Counted from the first letter of the stretch, positions 32,056-42,029 are shown. The stretch: 64,000 nucleotides of DNA from Mucisphaera sp965279675 (GCF_965279675.1 NZ_CBDIIJ010000002.1:1984001-2048000), one strand, 5' to 3'. Made by a program: numbers and translations. Notes: generated by a model not told the origin, from the sequence alone.

Positions 32056-33381
32056 ATGTCGGGTTCGTTATCAGATTCTGGTTCTTCGGCTTCTTCGGGT
32101 CGTGACGCGGCGATGGAGGCTTTGCGGTCGTCGCCTTTGTGGCGGGTGCTGGGGGTAACGCGTCAGTTGCTGCTTCCGATTGATCTGGACACGGTGCTTC
32201 GTCAGGTGGTGGATGTGGCCTGCGGGGTGTTGGAGGCGGATCGGGCGACGGTGTTTCTTTATGACGATGGGGCGCGGGAGCTGTATGCGCGGGTGGCGAA
32301 GGGGGCGGATGAGATCCGTTTTTCGATCGATCAGGGGATTGCGGGGCATGCGCTTCGGGAGCGGGAGATCGTGAACGTGCCGGACTGCTATGCGGATCCG
32401 CGTTTCAATCAGGCGATCGACAAGGCGACGAACTACCGGACGCGGAGTTTGTTGACGGTGCCGCTGATTGCGGACGGGGATGTGCCGGTGGGGGTTTTGC
32501 AGGTGTTGAACAAGGAGGGCGGGCCGTTTCGGGAGTCGGATGAGGCGTTGGCGGAGATTTTGTCGACTCAGTGTGCGGCGGCGGTGCAGCGGGCGATGCT
32601 GATTGAGGATCGGGTGATGCGGGAGAAGCTGGAGCGCGATCTTTCGATCGCGAGTGACATCCAGCAGCGGACGATGCCTGAGGAGGTGCCTCAGATTGAA
32701 GGGTATGAGTTGTTGGGGTGGAGTCTGCCGGCGGAGCAGACGGGGGGTGATACGTATGACGTGGCGGTGCTGGATGCGAAGCGGATGACGCTTTTGTTGG
32801 GGGATGCGACGGGTCATGGGATCGGGCCGGCGCTGAGCGTGACGCAGGTGCGGAGCATGTTGCGGCTGGCGCTTCGGCTGGATGCGGATCTGGATACGTT
32901 GGTTCGTGAGATCAACGCGCAGGTGTTGGAGGATCTGCCCGATGAGCGGTTTGTGACGGCGTTTTTCGGGGTGTTGGATTCGGAGCGGCATTGTGTGCGG
33001 TATCACGCTCCGGGTCAGGCTCCGATACTGCATTACAAGGCGGCGGAGGATGCGTTTGTGCGGCTGGACGCGACGACGTTCCCGCTGGGGATCCTGGATG
33101 AGATTGCGTTGGAGGATGCGGGGTTGATCGAGATGGCTGAGGGGGATGTGCTGGCGGTGATCAGCGATGGTGTGTTTGAGTATCAGGATGCTTCGGACAA
33201 GCACTTCGGGACGGATCGGACGGAGGCGGCGATTCGGAAGGGGTATGTCGGTGGGTGTGCGGGGATGCTGGCGGCGATTCGGGAGGACGTGGCGGCTTAT
33301 GCGGATGGGGCGGTGCAGAACGATGACATGACGGTTTTGCTGGTTCGTCGGCAGCTGGCTGGTGAGGGTGATCTGTCGTGA
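32056..33381 (+). CDS. GAF-domain PP2C-like (SpoIIE/RsbU) serine phosphatase
   Basis: 441 residues from ATG 32056. A GAF domain (about 40-180: VLEADRATVFLYDDG, GIAGHALREREIVNVPD, VPVGVLQVLNKEG) senses a small ligand or redox state. A linker helix (KLERDLSIASDIQQRTMPEE) leads to an RsbU/SpoIIE phosphatase domain (215-440) with GGDTYD, LGDATGHGIGPAL and the terminal NDDMTVLLVRR, carrying the metal-binding Asp residues. It dephosphorylates anti-sigma antagonist proteins in partner-switching; no such antagonist or sigma factor is in the window. Its TGA overlaps the GTG of the next gene, so the two are translated together. Soluble. Confidence 0.92.
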   Translation: MSGSLSDSGSSASSGRDAAMEALRSSPLWRVLGVTRQLLLPIDLDTVLRQVVDVACGVLEADRATVFLYDDGARELYARVAKGADEIRFSIDQGIAGHALREREIVNVPDCYADPRFNQAIDKATNYRTRSLLTVPLIADGDVPVGVLQVLNKEGGPFRESDEALAEILSTQCAAAVQRAMLIEDRVMREKLERDLSIASDIQQRTMPEEVPQIEGYELLGWSLPAEQTGGDTYDVAVLDAKRMTLLLGDATGHGIGPALSVTQVRSMLRLALRLDADLDTLVREINAQVLEDLPDERFVTAFFGVLDSERHCVRYHAPGQAPILHYKAAEDAFVRLDATTFPLGILDEIALEDAGLIEMAEGDVLAVISDGVFEYQDASDKHFGTDRTEAAIRKGYVGGCAGMLAAIREDVAAYADGAVQNDDMTVLLVRRQLAGEGDLS

Positions 33382-34193
33382 GCGGTGAGGGGCCTTATCT
33401 GTCGGCGGTGGTGCCGTTTGGTTATTCGGATTTCACGGGTGAGGGGTTGTTGCGGCTATACAAGCAGATGGGTTGTCGGACGATTCAGGTGCAGCGTCAT
33501 CCGGAGGCGACGCCTGGGGCGAAGGATCTGAAGCGGAAGGTGGAGGATGCTGGGCTGGTGGTGGACTCGCTGCATGGTCGGTTTGGGCGTGATTTGGATC
33601 CGTCTTCGGCTTCGGCGGCGGTGCGTGCGGAGACGATACGCGTGGCGATTGCGGACGCGGCGTACATGGCGGAGTTGGGAGGCGGGTTTGTGGTGCTGCA
33701 TCCGTCGACCACTGGGGAGACGACTGATGTTGTAGAGCGTCGGGGGCGGCTGGTGGATTTTTTGAACGAACTGGCGGGTCCGGCGTCGGATTACGGGGTT
33801 CGGTTTGTGTTGGAGAATCTGCCGCCTGAGTATCCGTTGGGCGGGGATGCGTTGGATTTGGTGGAGGTGCTGCGGCGGGTGGATCGGGAGGTGTTCGGTC
33901 TGATTCTGGATACGGGTCATGCGAACATGGCTGCGGATGTGGCGGGGCAGTTTCGGTTGATGATGGAGGAAGGGTTGTCGGCGATGCATGTGCATGACAA
34001 CCTTGGTTCGCTGGACAACCATCTGTGGCCGGGTGAGGGTTCGCTTGACTGGGGGCTGGTGTCGGATCGGGTGGGTGTGTTGGGGGCGATTCCGTTGGCG
34101 GTGGAGTTGTTTCCGACGGAGCGGGAGCTTGCGGAGCGGGTTGGTCGTGGGGAGGGAGAGGCTGTTAAGCGTTTGCTGGGGCTGGGTTTTTAG
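33378..34193 (+). CDS. Sugar phosphate isomerase/epimerase-like TIM barrel (AP endonuclease 2 family)
   Basis: 271 residues of the xylose-isomerase-like TIM barrel superfamily. Metal ligands fit the pattern: FVLENLPPEYP (Glu), LILDTGHANM (Asp/His), MHVHDNLGSLDNHLWPGEG (His and Asp) and a late Glu (AVELFPTE). Start is GTG 33378 overlapping the phosphatase stop (GTGA). Members isomerise or epimerise sugars or inositols, or act as endonuclease IV; the lack of endonuclease-specific residues favours a sugar-type role. Coupling to a signalling phosphatase is odd and unexplained. Cytoplasmic. Confidence 0.85.
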   Translation: MSGEGPYLSAVVPFGYSDFTGEGLLRLYKQMGCRTIQVQRHPEATPGAKDLKRKVEDAGLVVDSLHGRFGRDLDPSSASAAVRAETIRVAIADAAYMAELGGGFVVLHPSTTGETTDVVERRGRLVDFLNELAGPASDYGVRFVLENLPPEYPLGGDALDLVEVLRRVDREVFGLILDTGHANMAADVAGQFRLMMEEGLSAMHVHDNLGSLDNHLWPGEGSLDWGLVSDRVGVLGAIPLAVELFPTERELAERVGRGEGEAVKRLLGLGF

Positions 34194-34206
34194 CGTTTCT
34201 ATCTAT

Positions 34207-34233
34207 TTGCGAGGGGGTTATGCTTGTTATGAT
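34207..34233 (+). promoter_or_regulatory. Possible promoter ahead of the TpsB gene
   Basis: TTGCGA (34207-34212) and TATGAT (34228-34233) with a 15-base spacer, 52 bases before the TpsB start. The spacing is short for sigma70, so weak. Confidence 0.3.
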
Positions 34234-34284
34234 TATGGCCATGGCGTGTATGGGTCGTGGTGTTCCTTCGTGGATGGACTCGGT

Positions 34285-36207
34285 ATGGGGCGCGTGACAA
34301 CAAAATGGCGTGGTGGGGTTGTGGCGGGGCTGCTGGGTCTGTCGCTGGCCTGTGGTGGCAGCGTGGCGTTTGCGGAGAGGGGCGAAGCGCTTCAGTTGGC
34401 GGTGGCGACGGCGGCGGATGGGCCTGCTTATCCGGTGAGTCGCGTGGAGGTGGTGTATGAGGCGGCGCACCCGCAGCATCCGGGTTTGGAGGTGGTGTTG
34501 GGTGCGGAGGTTCGGTTGACGCCGACGCCGACGGGGTATGTGGCGGAGCGTCCGGATGATCTGGTAGACGTTTTGACCCTGGGCGAGTTGGGTGGGGCTC
34601 GTGGGGTGTCACTTCATGCGTCGGCGATTCTGATGATCAGCCGGACGATCGCGGAGAGCCTGAATGATGTTGGGTTGGTGGGGGTGTATGTGGCGCCGGA
34701 TGAGGCGCAGTTTGATCTTTTTGGGCGGGACCTTCGGGGCGAGGGTGATGTGTCGCTTCGGATGGTGGTGTCGACGAGTGTGGCGGGATCGTTCATCACG
34801 GTGGCGACGGATCAGGATGGTGAGAACAGGCGAGAGAATGCGGAAGAACATGCTTGGATTCCGGCTGGTTCGCCGGTGCGGCCTTGGGATGGTGAGGGTG
34901 AGCGGTCGGATTTGCTGTGGGTGAATCGGCTGGAGGATTACGGGTTTCGCTTGAATCGGCAGGGTGGGCGTCGGGTGGATGTGGCGGTGACGGCGATTGA
35001 GGATGATGAGGGTGAGCCGGGGGTGGAGCTTGAGTATCTGATCACGGAGGCGAAGCCGTGGCGGGTGTTTGCGCAGGCGGCGAACACGGGGACGGAGCAG
35101 ACGGATGAGTGGCGAGAGACGTTCGGGTTTTTTCACAATCAGCTGACGGGTCGTGACGATCAGTTGTCGCTGACGTACTCGACGGCGGGTTTTGATGAGA
35201 GCCATACGTTGACGGGTTCGTATGCGGCGCCGTTTGAGCGGGGGAGTCTGTGGGGGTATCGGGGGACGGTGCTGTACAGTGTGTATGACGCATCGGAAGT
35301 GGGTCTGAGCGGGGCGAATTTTTCGGGTGAGACGATCAGCGGTTCGGGCGAGGCGTCGCGTCAGATTTTTCAGCGGCGGGATTTTTTCGTTGATGCGTTC
35401 GGGGGGGTTAGTCTGCAGTCGCAGGAGACGGAGAACGAGCTGGCGGCGACGGATATTCAGGAGCTGTTTCTGATTCCGGAGGTTGGTTTGCGGGCGGAGG
35501 CTCGTCGGCAGACGGAGTCGATTTTCGGGCAGGTGAGTCTGGGGTGGAATGTGCCGGGTGTGAATGGGGAGGATCTGGATAATTTTGGTCGGACAGGGGC
35601 GGATGACGCGTGGGCGTTGGTGCGTTGGAGCGGGTTTGCGAGTTTTTACCTGGAGCCGTTGCTGGACCGGGCTGCGTGGGAGGATCCGTCGACGCCTGAG
35701 ACCTCGACGCTGGCTCACGAGGTGGTGGTGCGTTTTGATGGTCAGCACGCGATGGGCTACCGTCTGATCCCTCAGCAGCAGATGACGGTGGGGGGCATGA
35801 ACACTGTTCGCGGCTATCCGGAATCGACGATTGCGGGTGATACGGTGGTTTTCGGGTCGGTGGAGTATCGTTTGCACACGCCACGATTGCTTGCCGTGTC
35901 TTCCGATCCTGCCCAGCTTCCCATTTTGGGGCAGCCGTTTCGGCTGGCCCCGCCTCGGGTTTACGGGTATCCCGACTGGGACCTGGTTTTTAAGACATTT
36001 CTTGACGCAGGCGCTACTTATAACTCCGAGACAGCAGGATCGGACGGTGGTGACAGTCTTTTAGGGACTGGGATTGGCGTTGAGTTATCTGTGAAGCAGA
36101 CTTTACAGGTGCGGGTGGATTGGGGGATTGGCCTGAAGGACGTGGATTCGGCGGGCTATTCGGCGGGCAGCAATCGATTTCATATCCAGGCTGGTGTCGT
36201 TTATTGA
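34285..36207 (+). CDS. TpsB/ShlB-FhaC-like outer-membrane transporter
   Basis: 640 residues from ATG 34285. Signal peptide with VVAGLLGLSLACGGSVAFA; POTRA-type region (about 60-250: VGVYVAPDE motif of POTRA2) leading into a 16-strand-like beta barrel of alternating residues (QLSLTYSTAGFDESHTLTGS). VRGYPES at about 508-514 is the VRGY/F motif of Omp85/TpsB proteins, and the last residue Y of VVY fits a barrel end signal. It secretes the TpsA exoprotein encoded 38 bases downstream across the outer membrane. The start is inferred; upstream in-frame ATGs lack ribosome sites. The final 330 bases lose the G-rich skew seen elsewhere in the gene. Confidence 0.87.
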   Translation: MGRVTTKWRGGVVAGLLGLSLACGGSVAFAERGEALQLAVATAADGPAYPVSRVEVVYEAAHPQHPGLEVVLGAEVRLTPTPTGYVAERPDDLVDVLTLGELGGARGVSLHASAILMISRTIAESLNDVGLVGVYVAPDEAQFDLFGRDLRGEGDVSLRMVVSTSVAGSFITVATDQDGENRRENAEEHAWIPAGSPVRPWDGEGERSDLLWVNRLEDYGFRLNRQGGRRVDVAVTAIEDDEGEPGVELEYLITEAKPWRVFAQAANTGTEQTDEWRETFGFFHNQLTGRDDQLSLTYSTAGFDESHTLTGSYAAPFERGSLWGYRGTVLYSVYDASEVGLSGANFSGETISGSGEASRQIFQRRDFFVDAFGGVSLQSQETENELAATDIQELFLIPEVGLRAEARRQTESIFGQVSLGWNVPGVNGEDLDNFGRTGADDAWALVRWSGFASFYLEPLLDRAAWEDPSTPETSTLAHEVVVRFDGQHAMGYRLIPQQQMTVGGMNTVRGYPESTIAGDTVVFGSVEYRLHTPRLLAVSSDPAQLPILGQPFRLAPPRVYGYPDWDLVFKTFLDAGATYNSETAGSDGGDSLLGTGIGVELSVKQTLQVRVDWGIGLKDVDSAGYSAGSNRFHIQAGVVY

Positions 36208-36245
36208 GCATTGCTGCGTAGCCAGTTGTTGGAAGGAAGTGTTTT

Positions 36246-39200
36246 ATGAGCCGACCGCGACTGAGTGAGGGGCTTATCTGGCGTTATGTCTCCCGACGGG
36301 TGCCGTTTGCTGTGGCTATGGCTGTGGCGGCGGGTGTGGGCGGGTCGGAGGCTGTGGCTTCGCCTGAGGTGAATCAGGTGGTGGCGGGGAATGTGTCGGT
36401 GGCTCAGCAGGGGGCGTTGACGGAGATCACGGCTAGCAACAACAGCATCATCAACTACAACAGCTTCAACATCGCGGTGGATGAGACGGTTCGGTTTGTG
36501 CAGCCGAACGCGCAGGCGCGGGTGTTTAACCGGGTGGTAGGGCCTGGTGCCTCGCAGATCGATGGTCGGTTGGAGGGGAACGGTCGGGTCTACCTGGTGA
36601 ACCCGAACGGGATTTTCTTTGGCAGTCAGGCGGTGGTGAATGTTGGGGAGTTGCACGCGGCGGCGGGGCGGATGACGAATCAGGATTTCCTCAACGGCGT
36701 GGAGAGCTTCACCGCGTTGGGCGGGGTGGTCCGGAATGAGGGGATGATTCAGGCGGATGTGGTGAGTCTGCTGGGTCGGCGGGTGGAGAACCTTGGGACG
36801 ATTGTCGCGCCGCAGGGGACGATCACGATGGCGGCGGGTGACAGCGTGCTGATTACGCGGCTGGGCAGCACGGTGATGGCGAAGATCGACGCGAGCGCGG
36901 TGAGCGCAGCGCAGGATGCGGCGGTGCTGAATGAGGGGACGCTGGAGGCGCAGGGCGGTATGGTGCGGATGGGGGCCGGGGATGTGTTTGCGCTGGCCGT
37001 GCGTCAGAACGGGGTGGTGAAGGCGTCGGAGGTGGTGGTTGAGGGCGAGGGGCGTGTGGAACTGGATGGAGAGGTGCTGACGGATGGGGGATCGTTTGTG
37101 GCGACGGGGAGGACGCTTTCGGGGTCGGGCCTGGTGGATACGACGGGTGTTGAGGGTGACGGGCTGGCCATTTTTGCGGCGACGGACGGGACGCTGACGC
37201 TGCCGGAGGTGGTGGCGGGTGACGTCGGTGTGGAATCGGACGTGGAGGTGATTCAGGATCAGGTGCTGACGGCGAGCGGCTTGGTGCGGCTGACGCAGAC
37301 GGATCCGACGGGGCGCGGGGTTCGGATTCAGGCGGGGCTGGAGGCGTCGGGGCTGGTGGTGGATTCGGCGACGAATCTGCAGGTGTCTGCGGCGGTGGCG
37401 ACGGATGGTGGGGTGTTGGACCTGCGTGCGGGCGAGGTGCTGGGTCTGACGGCGGGGCTGTCGTCGAATGGCGGGGACATCTTGCTGACGGGTGGCAGTT
37501 TCGCGGATACGGGGCTGGGCTCGATCGATGGTCGGGGTGCGTCGGGTGATGGTCGGGTTGGTATCGAGATGGAGCAGTTCGCGAGTCTGCCGACGACGTT
37601 TTCGGGTGACTTGCAGGTGGTGTCGGATCGGATCACGGTTGGGCGTTCGGTGGTGGCGAACGGGTCGGTGGACCTGACGGGGGATCAGGGTTTAACGGTG
37701 ACGGGGCTGGGTTCGATCGTCTCCACGGGTGAGGCAGGCGTGAATCTGTTGACCGACGGGACGCTGGTGGTTCGCGGTCTGGTTCGGAGTGATGGTGGGG
37801 TGTTGATGGGGGCTCGGGCTTATCAGTTTTCGGGTGGCGGGCTGATTGATGCGGGTGATGGGTCGGTCGCGGTGGTGGGTTTGGATACGGGTGTGCTGCG
37901 GGTGGGTGACGGTCTGGCGTCGTCGGGTGAGGGGGACGTGGTTTTCGGGACGCAGGCACTGGAGCGGGTGTCGGCGGGTCGGCTGGTGGTGGGCAGTTCG
38001 TACACGTTGACGCGGGTGGGGCATTTGGTTGATGGTGAGACGGGTGAGGGTTTGGCGGCGGGTACGGATCTCGTGTTGTGGGGTCGGGAGGTTGAGGTGG
38101 CGGGATTGGCTGGTGGGGGGATCGATCTCGGGTCGGGGGTGCTTGAGATTGAGGGTGTGGATTCGGTGGAGGTGTTGGCCTCGCTGCGGGCGGAAGAGGT
38201 GAGCCTCGCCGGTGATGCGGTGGGTGTGTCGGCGGGGGTGGTGGGTTCGGTTGTGTCGGTGGATGCGGGCGTGCTGACGATGCGGGATGGCGGGAGCCTG
38301 GGTGAAGCGGGCACGACGCTGGTTGGTGTAGAGGCCGATCGTCTGGCGCTCCTGAATGGTGTGGTGGCGGCGCCTCCTTTGGTTGAGGCGGATTCGGTGA
38401 TTACGCCTGCGGTGTTTACGGGTGATGTGGTTGCGTTGTCGCCTGTGGCGGGCGGGGCGATCGCGTTGGATGAGTTTGTGTCTGGGGATGGGTTCGGGGT
38501 GGATCAGGCGCTGCTTGACCGGATCGATGCGCGGGAGCTTCGGATCGGTCGGACGGACAGTGGGGCGTTGACGCTTGGCGCGGTCACCGTGCATCCTGAG
38601 ACGGCGCTGGTGCTGCGGACGGGTGGTTCGATCGAGGTGGGGGATACGCCTGCTGCGGTGAACGTGGCGGGGGCATCGTCGCTGGTGATGGAGGCGGTGA
38701 GCGGGATTGGTTCGGAGCTGGCGGTGACGACGGATGTGTCTGATCTGACGGCGCGTACGTTGGCGGGTGGGATACGGATTGAGAATCTGCAGACGCTGAC
38801 GGCGCTGGATCTGGATGCGGGGTTGAGTGATATCTCGCTGAACGTGGCTGGGGATGTGCTAGATGGTGACTTGTTTGTGGATCTTCGTGGCGGTGTCGCT
38901 GAGCTGACGGCGGGGACGATTGATCTGCTGCAGACGCGGGTGTCGACGCTTCGTTACAACGGCGTGGACCAGGGGGTGACGGGTACGGGTGGTCGGCTGA
39001 GTGTGGTGGGTGATATCACGGGGTTTGCGTTTGCTTCGACGTTGGAAGCTGCGCTTATTGAGGCGACGGGATCGATCTTTGATCTGGTGCTGGAGGTGCC
39101 CGAGGCTCGGGTGTTTGCGGGTGGCGACATCGTGAGCAGTCGGATCGATGCGACGGGGCTGATTGAGTTGATTGCGGGTGGTGACATTGATTTTGTGGAG

Positions 39201-41363
39201 GCGGCGGCGGGGACTCGGCTGATCGCGCGGGCTGGTGGCCAGATCATCAACTCGCGGCTGACGGCGGGTGAATCGATGCATCTGGAGGCGGATTCGATCG
39301 GGACGCCCTTTACGCCACTGATCGTGGACACGCCTGTTTTGACGGGTGAATCGCGGAACAGCTGGGCGCATTTTGAGACGCCTGGGTATGGGGGTGCTGC
39401 TTCGGACGGGATGTTGTCGGTGGCGTTCAAGGCGATGGAGACGATGCGTGTGCTGACGGAGATGTCGGTCATGCAGTCGGGGGACTGGGTGGCGGACACG
39501 GTGGAGATCGATGCGGCGGGCGGGCTGACGATGAATGGGTTGGTGTCGGCGAGTGGGTCGAACACGATCCTGCTGTCGACCGAGGGCGTGATGACGCTGA
39601 CGGGTGATGCGGTGCTGGATTCGGCGTTGGCCGGTGGGGACATTGTGATGATGGCGTCGGGGATGGAGATCGAGCCGGGTGCTAGGTTGATGGCGGGTGA
39701 GGGTCGGGTGGCGATGATCCCGATGGCCGGGATGGGTGTGACGTTGGGTGCGGACGCGGAGGGGAGTGAGTTCCAGGTGGGGCAGGGTGAGCTGGACATG
39801 GTGGAGTCGGCGTCTGAGATTCTGGTCGGGTCGATGGACAGTGTGTGGATGCGCGTGGGGTCGGTGGATACGGGTGAGATCGATCTGATGCTTGAGAGTG
39901 GCGGGGTGATCGATGAGATCGTGGATGACAACAGTGTGAAGCTGCGGACAGCGGGTCGGCTGACGATGGTGGCGGGTGCGGAGATCGGCCGGGATCCGGA
40001 GGGGGATGGTTCGACGTATGAGGAAGCGGATAGTTACGAATCGGGTGTGTCGGCTTATGAGGCACTGGATATTGAGGTGGCGCGGCTGGATGTGTTTGTG
40101 ACGGGTTCGGGTAAGGTGAGTCTTGAGGATGTGGGCGGGTTGACGGTGGAGGAGATCTACACGACGAGCGGGGATATCTACCTGGTTTCGACGGGAGAGA
40201 TTGTGGCGTTGGACGTGACGGCGAACAGTGACATTCAGTTCACGTCGCAGACGGGCGGGATTGCGGTGGGTCGGATGCAGGCGTCGGAGGGTGTGAATCT
40301 TTCGGCGGTGAACGGGAACATCGTGGCGGCGGCGGGTGTGCCGGTGCAGCAGATCGTAGCGCCGACGACGTCGATGACGGCGCGGAGTGTGGGTACGGCG
40401 GCGACGCCGGTGCAGACGGCGGTGGGGCAGATGTCGGTGACGACGACGGGCAATCAGAATCTAGCGCAGACGGGTTCGCTGAATGGGCTCAATCTGAATG
40501 CGGGCGGCGGTTCGGTGAATCTGAATGTGGCGGGTTCGGTGCTGGATGGGGACCCGGGCGTAGACCTGAGTGGTCGTTCGATCAGCGTGACGGCGGATGC
40601 GTTTGGTGCGCCGAGTCAGCCGTTGCAGGTGAACGGGACGACGCTTGAGGTGGACACGTCGGCGTCGAACGGGTGGGTGAGTGTTCAGGATGTGGGTGGG
40701 AATCTGCGGAGTGCGAATCTGAAGTCGGGCAGTGGTGGGATTCAGGTGGAGACGAATTCGCCTGGGGCTCGGATCACGACGGATGGTGGCGGGCCGGTGT
40801 CGCTGGATCAGCCGTTGGATGTGGGTGATGACCTGCCTGACGAGGCGACGGCGGAGGAGCCGGATGGTCCGGGGATTGATTTTGATGAGCCGTTGTGGGT
40901 GGTGGGTGACTTTGCGGAGCGTGAGGGTTGGCTGGCGGATCACGAGCTGCTGCGTGATCTGAGCGAGGCGTGGGGTGAGCGGCTGGCGTTTTACATTGAG
41001 CAGGCGCTACAGGCTCGGGGTGAGCGGACGGCGGGGGTGAGTGAAGAGGTGAGTGACGCGGAGATGCGGACGCTGATTGCTCAGGGTCTGGAGTTCTTCT
41101 GCCAGGGATTGCTGGAGCGGTTGGAGCTTGAGGAGGGGGCAGGCGGCGAGCCGATTGCGAAGCTGACGCTGGTTTACGAGCTGCAGAAGAACGTGTCGAA
41201 CCATCTGACGCTGGTGCAGAAGAAGCGGCTGCGGACGCGGAATGGGTCGGAGCCGATGATCACGGCGGAGGATCTGGATGATCTGCTGCAGCTAGCGGCG
41301 GAGCGGATTGTGGATCGGATCATTGATGATGCGCCGACGGGGATGATGGGTGTTCGGGGGTAG
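36246..41363 (+). CDS. TpsA two-partner secretion exoprotein (filamentous haemagglutinin-like)
   Basis: 1705 residues. A signal peptide ends near residue 39; the TPS domain follows (about 41-165) with YNSFNI and NPNGIFFG (119-126), the NPNGI motif recognised by TpsB. The long middle is a beta-helix of short strands rich in Gly, Asp and Val, with two related segments LNVAGDVLDGD (about 864) and LNVAGSVLDGD (about 1424). The last ~180 residues (1528-1705) change character: acidic, then mostly helical, e.g. LLRDLSEAWGERLAFYIEQA. GGAAGGAAG precedes ATG 36246. It should be secreted by the adjacent TpsB and form a rod on the cell surface, for adhesion or the like; ligand unknown. Confidence 0.9.
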   Translation: MSRPRLSEGLIWRYVSRRVPFAVAMAVAAGVGGSEAVASPEVNQVVAGNVSVAQQGALTEITASNNSIINYNSFNIAVDETVRFVQPNAQARVFNRVVGPGASQIDGRLEGNGRVYLVNPNGIFFGSQAVVNVGELHAAAGRMTNQDFLNGVESFTALGGVVRNEGMIQADVVSLLGRRVENLGTIVAPQGTITMAAGDSVLITRLGSTVMAKIDASAVSAAQDAAVLNEGTLEAQGGMVRMGAGDVFALAVRQNGVVKASEVVVEGEGRVELDGEVLTDGGSFVATGRTLSGSGLVDTTGVEGDGLAIFAATDGTLTLPEVVAGDVGVESDVEVIQDQVLTASGLVRLTQTDPTGRGVRIQAGLEASGLVVDSATNLQVSAAVATDGGVLDLRAGEVLGLTAGLSSNGGDILLTGGSFADTGLGSIDGRGASGDGRVGIEMEQFASLPTTFSGDLQVVSDRITVGRSVVANGSVDLTGDQGLTVTGLGSIVSTGEAGVNLLTDGTLVVRGLVRSDGGVLMGARAYQFSGGGLIDAGDGSVAVVGLDTGVLRVGDGLASSGEGDVVFGTQALERVSAGRLVVGSSYTLTRVGHLVDGETGEGLAAGTDLVLWGREVEVAGLAGGGIDLGSGVLEIEGVDSVEVLASLRAEEVSLAGDAVGVSAGVVGSVVSVDAGVLTMRDGGSLGEAGTTLVGVEADRLALLNGVVAAPPLVEADSVITPAVFTGDVVALSPVAGGAIALDEFVSGDGFGVDQALLDRIDARELRIGRTDSGALTLGAVTVHPETALVLRTGGSIEVGDTPAAVNVAGASSLVMEAVSGIGSELAVTTDVSDLTARTLAGGIRIENLQTLTALDLDAGLSDISLNVAGDVLDGDLFVDLRGGVAELTAGTIDLLQTRVSTLRYNGVDQGVTGTGGRLSVVGDITGFAFASTLEAALIEATGSIFDLVLEVPEARVFAGGDIVSSRIDATGLIELIAGGDIDFVEAAAGTRLIARAGGQIINSRLTAGESMHLEADSIGTPFTPLIVDTPVLTGESRNSWAHFETPGYGGAASDGMLSVAFKAMETMRVLTEMSVMQSGDWVADTVEIDAAGGLTMNGLVSASGSNTILLSTEGVMTLTGDAVLDSALAGGDIVMMASGMEIEPGARLMAGEGRVAMIPMAGMGVTLGADAEGSEFQVGQGELDMVESASEILVGSMDSVWMRVGSVDTGEIDLMLESGGVIDEIVDDNSVKLRTAGRLTMVAGAEIGRDPEGDGSTYEEADSYESGVSAYEALDIEVARLDVFVTGSGKVSLEDVGGLTVEEIYTTSGDIYLVSTGEIVALDVTANSDIQFTSQTGGIAVGRMQASEGVNLSAVNGNIVAAAGVPVQQIVAPTTSMTARSVGTAATPVQTAVGQMSVTTTGNQNLAQTGSLNGLNLNAGGGSVNLNVAGSVLDGDPGVDLSGRSISVTADAFGAPSQPLQVNGTTLEVDTSASNGWVSVQDVGGNLRSANLKSGSGGIQVETNSPGARITTDGGGPVSLDQPLDVGDDLPDEATAEEPDGPGIDFDEPLWVVGDFAEREGWLADHELLRDLSEAWGERLAFYIEQALQARGERTAGVSEEVSDAEMRTLIAQGLEFFCQGLLERLELEEGAGGEPIAKLTLVYELQKNVSNHLTLVQKKRLRTRNGSEPMITAEDLDDLLQLAAERIVDRIIDDAPTGMMGVRG

Positions 41364-41366
41364 GGG

Positions 41367-42029
41367 TTAGTTGCTGGAAAATTCATCTGTGATTCTTTGA
41401 CGCCGTGCGACTTCCTGTTTTCGCCAGTACTCGTCGGTGAGGTTCCCGCGTAGTTCCGGGTGCAGGAGGCGGAAGACGATGTCTTCGTCACGGCTCCAGT
41501 TATCGCCAGTCTGGGTACCACCGTCATCGACCCTGTTTGACCCGATGCTATAGATGCTGACGCGGCTATCGAGCTTACTGTAAAGCACTGGTTGGTCAGA
41601 ACTCGCGTAAGGATCTCGTGGGATCGGCAAGTCAAGATCAGCAAGCGAAGACGGCCAGCGGCCGGTTCGTAGTCTGTAGCGTTCGACCTGTAGTGCGGTT
41701 TCTGTCGTGACCTGTAATGCAAGCCATTGTTGGAGGGTTCGTACGAATGCGTGAAATGTTTGTCGATTATCTGATATCTGCGTGTGATAGAGATCAATCA
41801 GTTCGTAGGCAGAACCAGCTTGAAGGCAGACATCGTATTCTGACAAGTGTGTTTTTGCGGTCTCTGCGAGGTGAGCAGTAAGTCTGCCGGGAGCAAGCGT
41901 GTTCCAGGTTAACTGTGGTCTGGTTTGCCAAGCAAGTCTACTGGTGAATGCGTCGTCGCCAAACTGAGCCGACATTTCTGTGTTGATACTGAGTGATACG
42001 AGGTGCTCGTTAGCAGCGTAGAGATCTGG
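41367..42029 (-). pseudogene. C-terminal part of a disrupted planctomycete membrane protein gene
   Basis: The minus-strand frame from the IS edge at 42029 to the stop at 41367 encodes about 220 residues. ALQVERYRLRTGRWPSSLAD, LDLPIPRDPYASSDQ, VSIYSIGSNRVDDGG and EDIVFRLLHPE follow the pattern I know from the C-termini of large planctomycete membrane proteins of unknown function, ending in a pseudopilin-like SIG-NRVDDGG segment. The gene's 5' part lies beyond the IS3-family element at 43294-43738. The composition is less GC-rich than the neighbouring TpsA gene. The original product was probably a single-pass inner-membrane protein; function unknown. Confidence 0.72.

Noticed and set aside
34609..35877. 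422-residue minus-strand frame across the TpsB gene
   Set aside because: Composition-driven shadow; the sense frame has a signal peptide and the VRGY motif.
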